This document shows, piece after piece, positions 5,643 through 6,910 of a DNA stretch of 6,910 nt. Origin of the DNA: an uncultured Oscillospiraceae bacterium (GTDB lineage: Bacteria; Bacillota_A; Clostridia; Oscillospirales; Oscillospiraceae); assembly GCA_900762245.1 (NCBI GenBank), contig CAAFFR010000018.1, positions 1 to 6,910 of the forward strand. The letters are read 5' to 3'. Position numbers and translations under genes: made by a program. The notes below the pieces were generated by a model. It saw nothing but the letters and a program-made list of their open reading frames with translations. It did not search any database and was not told where the DNA came from. Numbering within the stretch: the first letter of the stretch is position 1; each line of letters starts with the position of its first letter.

Positions 5643-6854
5643 ATGATTCAGCTCGCAGACCGTATGGAGCATGTGCACTCCGATATCCGCGGCCCTCTGT
5701 ATCAGGAGGCCCTTGCTATGCAGCAGCGGGGCGTGGATGTACTGAAATTGAATACCGGCAATCCTGCCGCCTTTGGCTTCCCTCAGCCCGAGAGTATCCG
5801 CAGGGCCATTGAGGGCCATGAGCACCGTGCGGTGGCCTACTGTGATTTTCAGGGTATGCCCGAGGCCCGGGATGCTATTTTGCGCTATGAAGCAGGCAAA
5901 GGCATCGAAGGCTTGCGGATGGAGGATATCTACATCGGCAACGGTGTCAGCGAAGTGGTAAACTTTGCCCTGATGCCCCTACTGAACCCCGGCGACGAGG
6001 TGCTGATCCCCACCCCCAACTATTCCCTGTGGAGCAACACCATTTTGCTGGCAGGTGCCAAGCCTGTCTACTACCGCTGTGACGAGGCTTCCGAATGGAA
6101 TCCCGACATTGCCGACCTGAAGGCAAAGGTTACTTCCAAAACCAAGGCAATGGTCATCATCAACCCCAACAACCCCACCGGCGGCCTGTACAGCACTGAC
6201 ATTCTGCTGCAGATGCTGCAGATCGCCCGGGAGCATGATCTGGTGGTCTTCTCTGACGAGATTTATGACCGCCTTGTAATGGACGGCCTGACCCATGTGT
6301 CCACCGCCTCTTTGGCACCGGACCTGACGGTGGTGACTATGAACGGTCTGAGTAAGTCCCACAGCCTCTGTGGCTACCGCTGCGGCTGGATGGCCATCAG
6401 CGGCCCAGTGGATCAGCGGGAGGCCTACCGTAAGGGCATCAATCAGCTGACCTCTCTGCGCCTGTGTTCCAATGCCCTGGCCCAGCTGGTGATCCCTGCT
6501 GCCTTGGAGGATAACGAGACCCCTGCCGCCATGATCCGTCCCGGCGGACGGCTCTATGAGCAGCGCAAGGCAACGCTGGAGGTGCTGGATACCATCGACG
6601 GCATTTCCTATGTGAAGAACAAGGCTGCTTTCTACCTCTTCCCCAAGCTGGATGTGAAGAAGTTCAACATTACTGACGATAAGAAGTTTGCCCAGGACCT
6701 TCTGCGGGGTGCCAGATTGCTGATGGTCCCCGGCAGCGGCTTCGACTGGCCCGAACCGGACCACTTCCGCATCGTCATGCTTCCGAAACCGGATGAACTC
6801 CGCTCCGCCATGATTCGTATGGGCGAATTTTTGGACGGTTACAAGCAGAAATGA
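5643..6854 (+). CDS. alaA: Glutamate-pyruvate aminotransferase (AlaA-like)
   Basis: A 403-residue class I/II, PLP-dependent aminotransferase, cytosolic, expected to interconvert pyruvate + glutamate with alanine + 2-oxoglutarate. PLP is held by K238 in NGLSKSH (234-240). NPNNPTG (174-180) supplies the cofactor-contacting Asn (N177), SDEIYD (204-209) gives D205 for the pyridine nitrogen and Y208, R246 fits the phosphate-binding position, and R376 in HFRIV binds the substrate carboxylate. The C-terminal half closely follows the E. coli AlaA pattern, as I remember it: GWM after the lysine loop, SLRLCSNALAQ, PGGRLYEQR, FPKLDVKKFNI, DWPEPDHFRIV. The length is typical and all key residues are present. 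Start: the ATG at 5643 has AAGGA nine bases upstream (5629-5633); a longer in-frame ATG at 5604 lies inside the promoter. It is transcribed alone, divergent from the HTH regulator, and ends in a strong terminator. The class is certain. Alanine specificity is inferred from family resemblance. Confidence 0.93.
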   Translation: MIQLADRMEHVHSDIRGPLYQEALAMQQRGVDVLKLNTGNPAAFGFPQPESIRRAIEGHEHRAVAYCDFQGMPEARDAILRYEAGKGIEGLRMEDIYIGNGVSEVVNFALMPLLNPGDEVLIPTPNYSLWSNTILLAGAKPVYYRCDEASEWNPDIADLKAKVTSKTKAMVIINPNNPTGGLYSTDILLQMLQIAREHDLVVFSDEIYDRLVMDGLTHVSTASLAPDLTVVTMNGLSKSHSLCGYRCGWMAISGPVDQREAYRKGINQLTSLRLCSNALAQLVIPAALEDNETPAAMIRPGGRLYEQRKATLEVLDTIDGISYVKNKAAFYLFPKLDVKKFNITDDKKFAQDLLRGARLLMVPGSGFDWPEPDHFRIVMLPKPDELRSAMIRMGEFLDGYKQK

Positions 6855-6860
6855 GAATAT

Positions 6861-6905
6861 AAAAGCAAGGGCGTGCTGCAAAAATGCAGCACGCCCTAAG
6901 CTTTT
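6861..6905 (+). terminator. Intrinsic terminator of alaA
   Basis: GGGCGTGCTGCA (6869-6880) pairs perfectly with TGCAGCACGCCC (6885-6896) around AAAA. Beyond a small AA/TAA internal loop, AAAAGC (6861-6866) pairs with GCTTTT (6900-6905), which also supplies the T-run. It starts seven bases after the alaA stop. The A-rich left flank makes it potentially bidirectional for a convergent gene to the right. Confidence 0.9.
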
Positions 6906-6910
6906 GGAGC

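Noticed and set aside
1..6910. Mobile element, defence system, CRISPR array or tRNA/rRNA genes
   Set aside because: No transposase, integrase, phage or nuclease domain, no regularly spaced repeats and no tRNA-like cloverleaf was seen. All four certain genes have ordinary chromosomal functions.

Overview
The window carries four complete protein genes from what looks like an anaerobic gut Clostridia bacterium, most likely of the Oscillospiraceae/Ruminococcaceae type. This assignment is an inference. It rests on moderately high GC coding sequence with AT-rich promoters, strong AGGA/GGAG-type ribosome binding sites, sigma-A-like promoters, a secreted alpha-glucan debranching enzyme, and a Firmicutes-style helix-turn-helix regulator with TPR repeats. 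No RNA gene, insertion sequence, CRISPR array or phage gene was seen.

Layout. Positions 1-107 are non-coding or hold only the last codons of a rightward gene entering from the left; they contain a small AT-rich inverted repeat and a rightward-reading terminator. From 2828 leftward lies a secreted, membrane-anchored type I pullulanase (pulA), with its own promoter, leader hairpin and strong ribosome binding site. A terminator at 2988-3018 separates it from a leftward MFS exporter-like gene (3024-4244). Upstream of that, also leftward, is an XRE-type helix-turn-helix regulator with a TPR-like C-terminal domain (4353-5471). Both have recognisable promoters, and no terminator lies between them. 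Divergent from the regulator is alaA (5643-6854, rightward), a glutamate-pyruvate aminotransferase with its own extended -10 promoter and a strong terminator at the right end.

How they work together. The regulator and the MFS gene form a plausible unit: a regulator resembling the peptide-sensing RRNPP group (Rgg/PlcR) followed by an efflux protein, with a 10-bp tandem repeat in the 108-bp gap that could be an operator. PulA would cut alpha-1,6 branches of starch or glycogen at the cell surface. AlaA would interconvert pyruvate and alanine in the cytoplasm. Neither has an evident mechanistic link to the regulator/exporter pair.

Nothing here is clearly a novel system. The best leads are the regulator/exporter pair with its tandem repeat, a small unassigned reading frame in the divergent intergenic region, and the palindrome inside the pulA promoter.
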